From Streptomyces spiralis (GTDB lineage: Bacteria; Actinomycetota; Actinomycetes; Streptomycetales; Streptomycetaceae), in contig NZ_BNBC01000004.1 in assembly GCF_014654675.1 (NCBI RefSeq), positions 1 to 64,000 of the forward strand: a DNA stretch of 64,000 nt, in the 5' to 3' direction. Positions within the stretch are counted from its first letter, which is position 1. Each line of letters starts with the position of its first letter. Shown here piece after piece: positions 46,048-54,455 of this stretch. Made by a program: the position numbers and the translations under genes. The notes under the pieces were generated by a model. It ran no database searches. It was given only the letters and a program-made list of their open reading frames with translations, and was not told where the DNA came from.

Positions 46048-46650
46048 TCATCGGGCGCCGAACATCCCCTCCAGCAGCTCCCGCAGGCTCGCCCGCACCT
46101 CGTCGAGCTCCGGCACGCGGGCGTGGAAGGTGCCGGCCACGCACGAGAACATCAGCCCGTCCGCCCAGGCGATCAGGGACAGCACATGCCGGTCCGGCTC
46201 GGCTGAACCCATCGCCGTGACCAGTGCGCCGAGCTGCTCGCGGAAGTAGGCGCCCGCCGCGTCGAAGTGGGAGCGCAGTTCAGGACGGCGGGTCGCCTCC
46301 AGGGCCAGCTCGTAGCGGGCGAGGGTCAGTTCGCGGTTCCGGGTCAGCGCGCGGTGCGTGGCCAGTGTCAGCCCGTCCACCAGCGAGTCGAGGCCGCCGG
46401 TCCGTGGGTCCGGCAGCTCGTGCGGCGCCAGCACCCGTGCCTCCCGCTCGGCCAGCCGTCGCACCGCCAGGTCGAGCAGGGCCTGGCGGGTGCGCGCGAG
46501 GTTCGACGTCGAGCCCTGCGGCAGGCCGGCCGCCTCGTCGACCGCCCGGTGTGTCAGGCCGCGCATCCCGCGCTCGGCGAGCAGGGCGAGAGCGGCGTCG
46601 GCCACGCGATCGGCGCGCGAGACGTTCGCTGGGGCTGGAGCTGCGGACAT
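46048..46650 (-). CDS. TetR family repressor
   Basis: The 200-residue protein has a TetR helix-turn-helix (ADAALALLAERGMRGLTHRAVDEAAGLPQGSTSNLARTRQALL, about 17-60) and an all-helical ligand-binding domain. It is divergent from a flavin monooxygenase operon. The 143-base gap contains four 14-bp palindromes of one consensus, almost certainly its operators. It probably represses both itself and the monooxygenase until a ligand binds. ATG 46650 is used; TTG 46659 is less likely. Confidence 0.9.
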   Translation of the reverse strand: MSAAPAPANVSRADRVADAALALLAERGMRGLTHRAVDEAAGLPQGSTSNLARTRQALLDLAVRRLAEREARVLAPHELPDPRTGGLDSLVDGLTLATHRALTRNRELTLARYELALEATRRPELRSHFDAAGAYFREQLGALVTAMGSAEPDRHVLSLIAWADGLMFSCVAGTFHARVPELDEVRASLRELLEGMFGAR

Positions 46651-46670
46651 GAGGGTCAACCTACCCGGCG

Positions 46671-46773
46671 ACTACGCCCGTAGTGCACCTCACCGCGCGC
46701 TTCACTACGCCCGTAGTGCGTCCGCCACTACATCCGTAGTATCTTCGAGCCGTTGCCGCACTACAGGTGTAGT
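46671..46773. promoter_or_regulatory. Array of four TetR operators, ACTACRNNYGTAGT
   Basis: Four palindromes occur at 46671-46684, 46704-46717, 46727-46740 and 46760-46773. The first two are identical (ACTACGCCCGTAGT). Start-to-start distances are 33, 23 and 33 bases, a symmetric layout close to whole helical turns. They cover the entire divergent promoter region between the TetR and monooxygenase genes. Confidence 0.92.
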
Positions 46774-46793
46774 CTCGTTGTGCTGGAGGAGTC

Positions 46794-48029
46794 ATGTCCC
46801 CGTCCCGTCCCTCGCGCGTCGTCGTCATCGGCGGCGGCATCGGAGGCCTCGCCGCCGCCGCGGCCCTGCACCGGACCGGCCGGCAGGTCACCGTGCTGGA
46901 GCGGGCCCGCTCACTGGAACCCGTCGGCGCGGCCATCTCGCTCTCGCCGAACGCCCTGCGCGCCCTGGACGTCCTCGGCATCGGCGACCGGATCCGCGAC
47001 CTGGCCGCCTGGCAGGGCGGTGGGGATACCGCCCGCTCGAGCGCAGCCGAGAGTCGGGGAGGGCTGCGTACGCCGGACGGCCGCTGGCTCACCCGGACCG
47101 ACGCCGCCGCGGCGGCCCGGCGGTTCGGCGGCCCCCTCGTCCTGCTGCACCGCGCCACGCTGATCGACAGCCTGGCCGGACTCCTGCCGCCCGAGACCGT
47201 CCGCACGACCGCCGCCGCGAGCCTCACCGACCCCGGCGACGACCACCGCCCCGCCCGCGTGCGCACCCCCGACGGCGAGCTGGAGGCCGACCTGGTCGTG
47301 GCCGCCGACGGGATCAACTCCGCGGCCCGCCGGACGCTGTTCCCCGGCCATCCCGGGACCGTCTACTCCGGATTCACCACCTGGCGCGTCGTGATCCCCG
47401 TCCCGGGGGTCGAGTTCGCCTCCCACGAGACCTGGGGCAGGGGCTGTCTGTGGGGCACACACCCGCTCAAGGACGGCCGGGTGTACGCCTACGCCGCCGC
47501 CATGACACCCGCCGGGCAGCAGGCGGCCGACGACGAGCGGGCGGAACTCCTGCGCCGCTTCGGCCACTGGCACGAGCCGATCCCCGCCGTACTCGCCGCC
47601 GCCCGGCCCGAGGACGTGCTCCGCCACGACGTCCACCACATCGCCGAGCCGCTGCCCGCCTACCACCGCGGCCGGGTCGCCCTCCTCGGCGACGCGGCGC
47701 ACGCCATGCCGCCGACCCTCGGCCAGGGCGGCAACCAGGCCGTCGAGGACGCCGTCGTCCTCGCCCACCACGCCGACGACCTCGCCGCCTACACCGCGGC
47801 CCGGCTGCCCCGCACCACCGCCATCGCCCGCCAGGCGGTGCGCGTGGCCCGCGCGAACATGATGAGCAACCGCGCCGCGATGGCCGTACGGAACACGCTG
47901 ATCGCCGCGCTGTCCAAGGCCCGGCCGGAGCTGCTGCTGCGCGGTTTCGACGGCATCGCCGACTGGCGGCCTCCCCAGTCGCCGTATGCTGCCGTGCACA
48001 CGGGAACCGTGGGAACAGGCGAGCGATGA
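46794..48029 (+). CDS. FAD-dependent aromatic monooxygenase-type flavoprotein
   Basis: This 411-residue class A flavoprotein monooxygenase has the FAD dinucleotide fold VVVIGGGIGGLAAAAAL (9-25), the DG motif region LVVAADGINSAARRTLF, and GDAAHAMPPTLGQGGNQAVEDA near 300. The substrate is unknown. ATG 46794 follows GGAGGAG. The gene is under the four-site TetR array, so it is probably substrate-induced. Residues around 75-90 (GGGDTARSSAAESRGG) are encoded by an interspersed palindromic repeat and look like an in-frame insertion. Confidence 0.88.
   Translation: MSPSRPSRVVVIGGGIGGLAAAAALHRTGRQVTVLERARSLEPVGAAISLSPNALRALDVLGIGDRIRDLAAWQGGGDTARSSAAESRGGLRTPDGRWLTRTDAAAAARRFGGPLVLLHRATLIDSLAGLLPPETVRTTAAASLTDPGDDHRPARVRTPDGELEADLVVAADGINSAARRTLFPGHPGTVYSGFTTWRVVIPVPGVEFASHETWGRGCLWGTHPLKDGRVYAYAAAMTPAGQQAADDERAELLRRFGHWHEPIPAVLAAARPEDVLRHDVHHIAEPLPAYHRGRVALLGDAAHAMPPTLGQGGNQAVEDAVVLAHHADDLAAYTAARLPRTTAIARQAVRVARANMMSNRAAMAVRNTLIAALSKARPELLLRGFDGIADWRPPQSPYAAVHTGTVGTGER
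47015..47053 (+). repeat. Streptomyces interspersed palindromic repeat, copy 2
   Basis: The hairpin GGGCGGT/ACCGCCC (47015-47021 with 47028-47034) abuts GCTCGAGCGCAGCCGAGAG (47035-47053). The 19-base core matches copy 1 (8388-8406, other strand) at 18 of 19 positions. It lies in frame within the monooxygenase gene. Confidence 0.72.
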
Positions 48030-48039
48030 GGGAGAGCAC

Positions 48040-48951
48040 GTGAAGGTCGGCTGCATCGGACTGGGCGACATCGCGCAGAAGGCGTACCTGCCGGTGCTCG
48101 GCACCCAGCCCGGGATCGACCTGCATCTGCAGACCCGGACGCCCGCGACGCTCCAGCACGTCGCCGACACCCTGCACCTGCCCGCCGACCGCCGGCACCC
48201 GACCCTGGACGACCTTCTGGCCCAGGACCTCGACGCCGCCTTCGTGCACGCCCCCACCGCCGTCCACCCCGAGATCGTCACCCGGCTGCTGGAGGCGGGC
48301 GTGGCGACCTACGTCGACAAGCCGCTCGCCTACGATTTCACCGACTCCGCACGCCTGGTCGCGCTCGCCGAGGAGCGGAACGTCTCCCTCATGGTCGGGT
48401 TCAACCGGCGCCACGCCCCCGCCTACGCGCAGTGCGCCGACCATCCGCGCGAGCTGATCCTGATGCAGAAGAACCGCGTCGGGCTGCCCGAGGAGCCGCG
48501 CACGATGATCCTCGACGACTTCGTCCACGTCGTGGACACGCTGAGGTTCCTGGTTCCGGGCCCGGTGGACGACATCACCGTGCGCGGCCGGATGCGCGAC
48601 GGACTGCTGCACCACGTCGTGCTGCAGCTCGCCGGCGACGGGTTCACCGCGCTCGGCGTGATGAACCGGCTCAGCGGCTCGACCGAGGAGATCCTGGAGG
48701 TCTCCGGGCAGGACACCAAGCGCCAGGTGGTCAACCTGGCCGAGACCATCGACCACAAGGGCCAGCCGACCGTGCGCCGGCGCGGCGACTGGGTGCCGGT
48801 CGCCCGGCAGCGCGGGATCGAACAGGCCGTGCTGTCCTTCCTCGACGCGGTGCGCGCGGGCAAGGTGCTCAGTGCCCGTGACGCGCTGGAGACGCACGAA
48901 CTGTGCGAGCGGGTGGTGCGGACGGTGCTGGAGCGCTCCGGCGCGGCCTGA
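48040..48951 (+). CDS. Gfo/Idh/MocA family oxidoreductase
   Basis: The 303-residue protein has an N-terminal Rossmann domain (KVGCIGLGDIAQKAYLPVL), the substrate-side EKP-like block ATYVDKPLAY, and a C-terminal alpha/beta dehydrogenase domain. Members oxidise or reduce sugars, inositols and related compounds with NAD(P). It begins 10 bases after the monooxygenase stop with GAGGGAGAG upstream, so it belongs to the same TetR-controlled operon. Its last 83 bases overlap the convergent lnt gene. Confidence 0.87.
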   Translation: MKVGCIGLGDIAQKAYLPVLGTQPGIDLHLQTRTPATLQHVADTLHLPADRRHPTLDDLLAQDLDAAFVHAPTAVHPEIVTRLLEAGVATYVDKPLAYDFTDSARLVALAEERNVSLMVGFNRRHAPAYAQCADHPRELILMQKNRVGLPEEPRTMILDDFVHVVDTLRFLVPGPVDDITVRGRMRDGLLHHVVLQLAGDGFTALGVMNRLSGSTEEILEVSGQDTKRQVVNLAETIDHKGQPTVRRRGDWVPVARQRGIEQAVLSFLDAVRAGKVLSARDALETHELCERVVRTVLERSGAA

Positions 48952-50443
48952 GCGCCCGCGCCCCCTGCGTCACGCAGAACGCGGCCAGTACCAGCAGTGC
49001 CGCGTGCACCGGCCAGTCGCCGTAGCGGACGTACGGGGTGACGCCGTGCGCGGTCGGCACGTCGTAGACCTCGGTCGTGCTCGCGTCCGTACCGAGCCAG
49101 GGGCCGACGCGCTGCCCGCTGGGGCCGTAGACGGCCGACACCCCGGTCAGCGTGGCGTGCACCATGGGCCGCCCCGTCTCGGCGGCCCGCAGCGCGCCGA
49201 GCGAGGCGTGCTGCTCGGGAGCCCAGCTGTGCTGGAACGTGGAGGTCGACGACTGGGCGAGCAGCACCCCGGCGCCGTCCCGCGCCAGGTGCCGGCTCAT
49301 GTCCGGGAACGCCGTCTCGAAGCAGACCAGCGGGCCGACCCGCAGCCCGTGGCCCACGTCCATCACCACCTGCTCGCTGCCGCGCCTGCGGTCCTCGCCC
49401 GCGGCCTTGCCGACGGAGGTCGCCCAGCCGAGCACGGAGCGCGCCGGAATGTACTCGCCGAACGGCACGAGCCGCATCTTGTCGTAGCGGTCACCGGTCG
49501 GACCGTTCGGGCCGACGAGCACGGAACTCTTGTAGATGCCCGGCCGGTCGGCGCGCCGGGCGTCCACGTTGACCAGCACGTCGGCGCCCACCTCACGGGA
49601 GAGCGCGGCGATCCGCCGCGCCAGGTCCGGCCGCTGGGTCAGGTCGAAGCCGACGCTGGACTCGCCCCAGACGACCAGATCGACGTGCTGCCCCACCAGG
49701 GAGCGGGTCAGCTGCTCCTCACGGTCGAAGCGCCGCTGACCGCTCTCCGTGCCGTCGACCAGACCCGGCTGTACGACGGCTATGCGGACGTGGCCGTCGA
49801 CGTCGGGGCGCGGCGCCCACACCCAGGCCGCCGAGGTCGCCGCCGCCGTGGCCACCAGCCCGGCCAGGGCCGGCACCCGGGCCGCACGGACCGCGACGAG
49901 CACGGTGACGGCGACGTTGACCGCCACCACCAGGAAGCTCAGCAGCCACACCCCGCCGACGGAGGCCAGCCGCAGCGCCGGCGCGACCTGCCACTGACTG
50001 GCACCGAGCATCCCCCAGGGGCCGCCCAGCCCCTGCCAGGACCGTACGAGCTCGACCGCCAGCCAGCCGGACGGCAGCACGACGAGCGCCGCCGCGCACC
50101 GCCCCGGCGAGGGCAGACCGGCCAGGAACCGCCGCACCAGCCACCCCCAGGGCCCCCACAGGGCACCGAGCAGCGCCGCGAGCACCAGCGTGAACACATG
50201 CAGACTGGGCAGCAGCCAGTGGTGCACGGCCAGCATGAAGCCCAGCCCGCCGAACCAGCCGTCGCAGACCGCCCGACGCCCGGTCGGAGCGCAGCGGGCG
50301 AGCAGGATCCACGGCACCAGCGCCACGTAGGCGAACCACCACAGCGACGGCGCGGGAAAGGCGAACATGGGCAGGGCCCCCGCGAGCGCGGCGAGCACCG
50401 AACGCCGCCACGGGGAGCCGAGCCAGCGGTCGAACCTCTGCAT
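48869..50443 (-). CDS. lnt: Apolipoprotein N-acyltransferase
   Basis: The 524-residue protein has six to eight N-terminal transmembrane helices and an extracytoplasmic nitrilase domain. The catalytic triad is visible: Glu261 in WGESSVGF, Lys322 in YDKMRLVPFGEY and Cys374 in LVCFETAFPD. It adds the third acyl chain to the N-terminal cysteine of lipoproteins. From memory, streptomycetes have two Lnt homologues; this matches the one at SCO1336. ATG 50443 has GGAAGGAGGG upstream. The C-terminal tail is rich in Arg/Pro/Ala, and its coding sequence overlaps the oxidoreductase gene on the other strand by 83 bases. Confidence 0.92.
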   Translation of the reverse strand: MQRFDRWLGSPWRRSVLAALAGALPMFAFPAPSLWWFAYVALVPWILLARCAPTGRRAVCDGWFGGLGFMLAVHHWLLPSLHVFTLVLAALLGALWGPWGWLVRRFLAGLPSPGRCAAALVVLPSGWLAVELVRSWQGLGGPWGMLGASQWQVAPALRLASVGGVWLLSFLVVAVNVAVTVLVAVRAARVPALAGLVATAAATSAAWVWAPRPDVDGHVRIAVVQPGLVDGTESGQRRFDREEQLTRSLVGQHVDLVVWGESSVGFDLTQRPDLARRIAALSREVGADVLVNVDARRADRPGIYKSSVLVGPNGPTGDRYDKMRLVPFGEYIPARSVLGWATSVGKAAGEDRRRGSEQVVMDVGHGLRVGPLVCFETAFPDMSRHLARDGAGVLLAQSSTSTFQHSWAPEQHASLGALRAAETGRPMVHATLTGVSAVYGPSGQRVGPWLGTDASTTEVYDVPTAHGVTPYVRYGDWPVHAALLVLAAFCVTQGARALRPRRSAPAPSAPPARTVRASPARHGH

Positions 50444-50571
50444 GGAACAACGCCCTCCTTCCCCCGCCTACCCCTTGGACGCCTCCACCTGTCCGGGCGG
50501 GCGGCTCCAGTGTGCGGGCTCGAACCGCTCCCGCCCAGGCCGCCTCCTCCGCCCGGCGACGGACGGCGGCG

Positions 50572-52632
50572 CTACTCCACCTCGACGCCGAAATCCTGAA
50601 CGAGCTCCTCCAGGCCGCCCGTGTACCCCTTGCCGCCCAGGACGAAGTCCCAGTCCCCGTTCGACCTGTGGCGGAAGGAGCCGAGCACCAAGGCGGTCTC
50701 GCGTGGCCGCCCGTCGGAGACCTCCAGCCGTCCCAGCTCGGCCAGCGACGGGTCGAGCAGGCGGATGCAGGCATCCGTGAAGCCGGAGAGGTCGGCGTCC
50801 GGGTCGGCCTCCGGATCGACGGCGGCCACCAGTACGAACCGGTCGGCCTCGGCCGGCAACGCGTCGAAGGAGACGCAGATCGCGGCCTTGTCGGGTGCGG
50901 TGGCCGGGAGGGCGCGCACGGAGCCGTCAGGTGTCCGCGGGTTGTTGAAGAAGACGAAGTGATCGTCGCTGAGGACGCGGTTGCCACGGCAGACGAGAGC
51001 ACACACGTCCAGCGCTACGCTCCCGGTCCACGACATGCCCAGGATGTTGTAGTCGGCGGGCAGGCGAGTGTCCGTAACGGTCGGCGTCGGCTGCGCTCCG
51101 GCCTGTGGGACACCGTCGCCCAGGCGCCCGCGCAGCCCATGACGATGCAGCAGGTCGACGAGTTCGGTTCCCGAGATCAGTTCGAGCGGCTTGCCGTTGG
51201 CGAAGGTGTGCGAGCTGGGACCGAACTTCGACGTCGTCACGAGGACACCTTTGTTGGCGCCGGCGTCCTGCACGGTCCCGTACAGGTCGCGCACCGCGGT
51301 GGGCGGCACCGTGTTGCGGTAGCGCTTCACCTGTACGACGATCTTGCCGCCTCGGATCGGTGCCGGATCCAGTGCGTCGACGTCCACCCCGCCGTCGTTC
51401 GAGCGCTGGGTTGTGACCGCCTGCATCCCCATGGCCCGGAAGAGGTCGGCAACGAGGCCTTCGAAGGCGATCGGATCCATGTCGTACAGATCGGGTTCCT
51501 CGTCGCTGCCGTGCGTGACCACACGGTTCCCGACCTCCTGCGGCCGGCGGCTCGGCCGCACAGGTGTGAGCTGGTCGGGACGAGCCGACAGCTGCCCACG
51601 CAGTGCCTCGGTCAGACAGCCGCCGGCGTCCACCCGGGCCAAGTGCAGGTCGCGGAACGTCGCGCGCGGAGCCATGACGGTCGCCAGGTGGATGTGGCCC
51701 GGCCGGCCCGTCGTGGGGTCATGCCCGTCGACGAACCCGTTCAGGACGACGGAGTCGAGCGCGCCCGGCTCATCCGCGGCGAAGAGTTCGTGCAGGACGA
51801 GCAGCATGCACTGCGCGAGAACCTCCCGGTACAGGGCTCGGCGTTGACCTACCGGGCGGGGAGTCTCCTTGTCCTGGTCTGTGCTGGGCATGTATCGAAC
51901 AGACTTGGCCTCGGGTACGACGCCGTAGGACGGCAGTTCCCAGTCCAGCACCAACTGGCCGGCTGCCGGGTCATAGGCCGCCGCCACCCGACGTGGGAAA
52001 TCCTCCGGCCACGCAGCCGAGGCGTAGAGGGCGGCCGAGAAGTACTCGACCACCGAGTCGGGATCGCGGCGCCTCACCCCTTCGGTCAGTTCGACGACGC
52101 CGGCGTTGTGCCGCCGCACCTCGGCCAGCCGGGCATCGGCCCACTGCTGGTACTCCCGCTGGTACGCCGCCAATTGCTGCTGTCGCTGTGCCTCCGCTGC
52201 CTGGGCCGCGTGCCAGTCCCTCTCGAAGCGCGCCCGAGCCTCCGCCTGTGCCTGAGCCCGGCGGCCGGCGGTCCACCCGCCCTGGGCCTGGTAGTGAGCG
52301 AAGTCCGGCATGGGGACGGGCTGCGCCAACGGTCCCGGGGAGAAGGGCTCGACCTCTTCGGCGCGCATCAGGGAGGACGCCCTGAAGGCCGGAGCCAGAG
52401 AACCCGAGGCGAGAAGACCTTGCAGTGCCGTGACCTGCGCGTCGAGTTCCTCGGTGCGGCGTAGTGCCTCGGCCTGCCGGTACTCTCGGTGACTCTGAGC
52501 AGCTCGCCGTTGATAGGCACGTGCCTGCTGCGCTTCTTGTCTCCGTCGTCGGGCCTCGGCCTCCATCTGGCGCTGCTGCTGCCTCTGCATCTCAGCCCAG
52601 ACGCCGACCAAGCCATTAGAGCGACGACTCAT
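50572..52632 (-). CDS. Mrr-type restriction endonuclease fused to a TerD domain
   Basis: The 686-residue protein has four parts. The first is a Gln/Arg/Glu-rich N-terminal coiled coil (about 10-75 and 120-185). The second is an uncharacterised middle domain (about 190-360). The third is an Mrr/REase domain (385 to about 510) opening MDPIAFEGLVADLFRAMGM, with active-site DGGVD (Asp417) and QVKRY (Gln434, Lys436). The fourth is a C-terminal TerD domain (about 524-686) with LGMSWTGSVALDVCALV, HFVFFNN and ETALVLGSFRHRSNGDWDFVLGGKGYTGGL. TerD domains bind calcium and belong to tellurite and stress-response systems; Mrr cuts modified DNA. The fusion suggests stress- or phage-responsive DNA cleavage. 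No methyltransferase gene is nearby. ATG 52632 has GGGGAGGG upstream. Confidence 0.85.
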   Translation of the reverse strand: MSRRSNGLVGVWAEMQRQQQRQMEAEARRRRQEAQQARAYQRRAAQSHREYRQAEALRRTEELDAQVTALQGLLASGSLAPAFRASSLMRAEEVEPFSPGPLAQPVPMPDFAHYQAQGGWTAGRRAQAQAEARARFERDWHAAQAAEAQRQQQLAAYQREYQQWADARLAEVRRHNAGVVELTEGVRRRDPDSVVEYFSAALYASAAWPEDFPRRVAAAYDPAAGQLVLDWELPSYGVVPEAKSVRYMPSTDQDKETPRPVGQRRALYREVLAQCMLLVLHELFAADEPGALDSVVLNGFVDGHDPTTGRPGHIHLATVMAPRATFRDLHLARVDAGGCLTEALRGQLSARPDQLTPVRPSRRPQEVGNRVVTHGSDEEPDLYDMDPIAFEGLVADLFRAMGMQAVTTQRSNDGGVDVDALDPAPIRGGKIVVQVKRYRNTVPPTAVRDLYGTVQDAGANKGVLVTTSKFGPSSHTFANGKPLELISGTELVDLLHRHGLRGRLGDGVPQAGAQPTPTVTDTRLPADYNILGMSWTGSVALDVCALVCRGNRVLSDDHFVFFNNPRTPDGSVRALPATAPDKAAICVSFDALPAEADRFVLVAAVDPEADPDADLSGFTDACIRLLDPSLAELGRLEVSDGRPRETALVLGSFRHRSNGDWDFVLGGKGYTGGLEELVQDFGVEVE

Positions 52633-52660
52633 GTGTTGCAGGCCCTCCCCAAGGCACGCT

Positions 52661-52682
52661 GGTTGTCCCCACAACCAGTTGT
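52661..52682. promoter_or_regulatory. Operator-like repeats in the REase-TerD divergent promoter
   Basis: GGTTGT (52661-52666), ACAACC (52671-52676) and GTTGT (52678-52682) form overlapping dyads, including ACAACCAGTTGT. They lie in the 136-base gap between the REase-TerD gene and the divergent gene at 52769. Confidence 0.45.
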
Positions 52683-52768
52683 AATACGACGACTCTATCC
52701 AGTGATGCCGGCCTCGCACATCCGGCCGACCATGGCATCGTGCTCGTGGCGTGGATCATGGAGCGGTG

Positions 52769-53431
52769 ATGAAGTTGACCAAGAAGGCGCCCCAGGTTGA
52801 GCGGCCCGTGGGTGAACCGGAGCTCTCCGCCTACCAGAAGGCTCTGCGGGACCGGCTTCTCGCCGCTCCTGTGGTGCCCGCGCCGGCGCCCTGGCAGCCT
52901 GTTCTCGAGCCCTGCGTCCCTGTCGGCGGACTCCTCGGCATCGGCTTCACGACGCATCCCGACAGCGGCCACGACCTGGTGATGGTCGTATCGCATGACG
53001 GCCACGGTCTCTTCGATGCCGTCACGGGGGAGAAGATCGCCCGGGACCGCGATCCCGCTCCGGAGGACAGCACCCCCGACGCGACTGTCGATCTGACATG
53101 CCCTGGATTGGGACCGGTCGCGGGGAGCCGGGTGCATATCGCCGGGCTCTTCGGCGGAGGGCTTCACACCACCACCGCGGACAGTTGGCTTCTGGAGGTC
53201 GTCACGCCGGCCTGGCCGAATGATCGGGTGCTGCTGTCCCGCGACGGCGGGTTGCCCCACTCCGGTCCGTACGGGGAGCGCTGGTGGCACATCTTCCACG
53301 CCGACCACTCCGAGCTCCGCGCCGTCGGGTTCTCTCCCTCGGGTCGGACCCTCGCCGTTGCGACGAGCAGTGATCTGTCCCTGTGGACCCGCCGGACCGG
53401 TCAGGGCCGCGATGGCGGCGGCGAGGCCTGA
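52769..53431 (+). CDS. Hypothetical protein with a WD40-like C-terminal blade
   Basis: I do not recognise a named family. The 220-residue soluble protein ends with SELRAVGFSPSGRTLAVATSSDLSLWTR, which reads like one WD40/beta-propeller blade. The earlier GHDLVMVVSHDGHGLFDAVTGEKIARDR and DSWLLEVVTPAWPNDRVLLSRDG could be two more. ATG 52769 has GGAG 5 nt upstream. It is divergent from the REase-TerD gene with a shared promoter region, so the two may be co-regulated. Confidence 0.68.
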   Translation: MKLTKKAPQVERPVGEPELSAYQKALRDRLLAAPVVPAPAPWQPVLEPCVPVGGLLGIGFTTHPDSGHDLVMVVSHDGHGLFDAVTGEKIARDRDPAPEDSTPDATVDLTCPGLGPVAGSRVHIAGLFGGGLHTTTADSWLLEVVTPAWPNDRVLLSRDGGLPHSGPYGERWWHIFHADHSELRAVGFSPSGRTLAVATSSDLSLWTRRTGQGRDGGGEA

Positions 53432-53477
53432 CCGGACTGGACCGGCTCCGGCCCAGGCGTCGGAGGGGGCGTGATCG

Positions 53478-53609
53478 GTGAGGGCTGCGCTCGCCGCCGA
53501 GGTCCGTGCGCTGGTCCGTTCGGGTGAGATGGGGCGGGCGGGCGCGTCGTTTCCCGACGAGCGGCCGTGTCCGCTGCCCGACGAGGTGCTCGGGCATCTG
53601 CGGGCCTAG
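53478..53609 (+). CDS. Possible 43-residue small protein or gene remnant
   Basis: GTG 53478 opens a 43-codon frame with good third-position GC bias and a GGAGGGGG site (53462-53469). The product (start MRAALAAEVRALVRSG, end LPDEVLGHLRA) has no family that I know. It might be the remnant of a longer gene. Its TAG stop is also the start of the -10 box of the next gene. Confidence 0.4.
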   Translation: MRAALAAEVRALVRSGEMGRAGASFPDERPCPLPDEVLGHLRA

Positions 53610-53612
53610 GAT
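53607..53612 (+). promoter_or_regulatory. -10 element TAGGAT, leaderless start of the SDR
   Basis: TAGGAT ends 6 nt before ATG 53619, which has no ribosome site. Confidence 0.6.
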
Positions 53613-53618
53613 GATCAT

Positions 53619-54359
53619 ATGAAGCGTCTTGTCACCGTCGTCACCGGCGGCAGCCGGGGTATCGGCGCCGCGATCTGTCGTCGGCTGGCGGCCGACGGGC
53701 ACGACGTGGTGGTGGGGTACGTCAACGACACGCGGGCCGCGGAGGCCGTCGCGGACGAGGTGCTGGAGTGCGGGGCGCGCAGCGTCACCGTGCGGATGGA
53801 CACCTCGGTGGAGGCGGACGTCGAGCGGCTCTTCGCCACGGCGGAGGAGCGGCTCGGCCCGGTGACGGGGCTGGTGAACAACGCCGGGGTGACCGGACCG
53901 CTGGGCCGGCTTGCCGACACGGACACCGCCGACCTGCGCCGGGTCGTGGACGTCAACCTCCTCGGCACGCTGCTGTGCTCCCGCCGTGCCGCCCAGCTCA
54001 TGGCGCCCCGGGGCAACGGCGTGATCGTGAACGTGTCGTCCGCGGCGGCCACGCTCGGCAGCCCCGGCGAGTACGTCCACTACGCGGCGGCCAAGGCGGC
54101 CGTGGACGCCCTGACGCTGGGGCTCGCCAAGGAACTCGGCCCGGACGGCATCCGCGTCAACGCGGTCGCGCCCGGCGTGATCGACACCGAGATCCACGCG
54201 GCGATGGGCGACCCGGACCGGGCCCGGCGCGCCGCCGGCACGATCCCCCTGCGCCGGCCGGGCCGGGCGGAGGAGATCGCCGCGGCCGTGGCCTGGCTGA
54301 TGTCGCCCGACGCCTCCTACGCGTCGGGAGCCGTACTGCGGGTGTCCGGCGGGCGCTGA
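53619..54359 (+). CDS. Short-chain dehydrogenase/reductase (FabG-like)
   Basis: This 246-residue classical SDR has TGGSRGIGAA near the N-terminus, NNAGVTGPLG, the catalytic Ser in NVSSAAATLG, YAAAK, and ASYASGAVLRVSGG at the end. It is a third SDR in the window and only distantly similar to the 39,739-41,271 pair. The substrate is unknown. ATG 53619 is preceded by TAGGAT with 6-nt spacing and no Shine-Dalgarno sequence, which indicates a leaderless mRNA. Confidence 0.88.
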   Translation: MKRLVTVVTGGSRGIGAAICRRLAADGHDVVVGYVNDTRAAEAVADEVLECGARSVTVRMDTSVEADVERLFATAEERLGPVTGLVNNAGVTGPLGRLADTDTADLRRVVDVNLLGTLLCSRRAAQLMAPRGNGVIVNVSSAAATLGSPGEYVHYAAAKAAVDALTLGLAKELGPDGIRVNAVAPGVIDTEIHAAMGDPDRARRAAGTIPLRRPGRAEEIAAAVAWLMSPDASYASGAVLRVSGGR

Positions 54360-54378
54360 GGAGGACGGCCGTGAGGCC

Positions 54379-54421
54379 GCCGGCGGCAGCCATCGAGGGT
54401 GCCGGCGGCGGCCATCAAGGG
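54379..54421 (+). repeat. 22-bp tandem duplication
   Basis: Two copies of GCCGGCGGCNGCCATCRAGGG (54379-54399 and 54401-54421) occur with period 22 and two mismatches. They lie after the SDR gene and outside any CDS. Confidence 0.75.
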
Positions 54422-54455
54422 CGCTGGGGGCGGTCCGGAGGCGGCTGTCGGGGAC

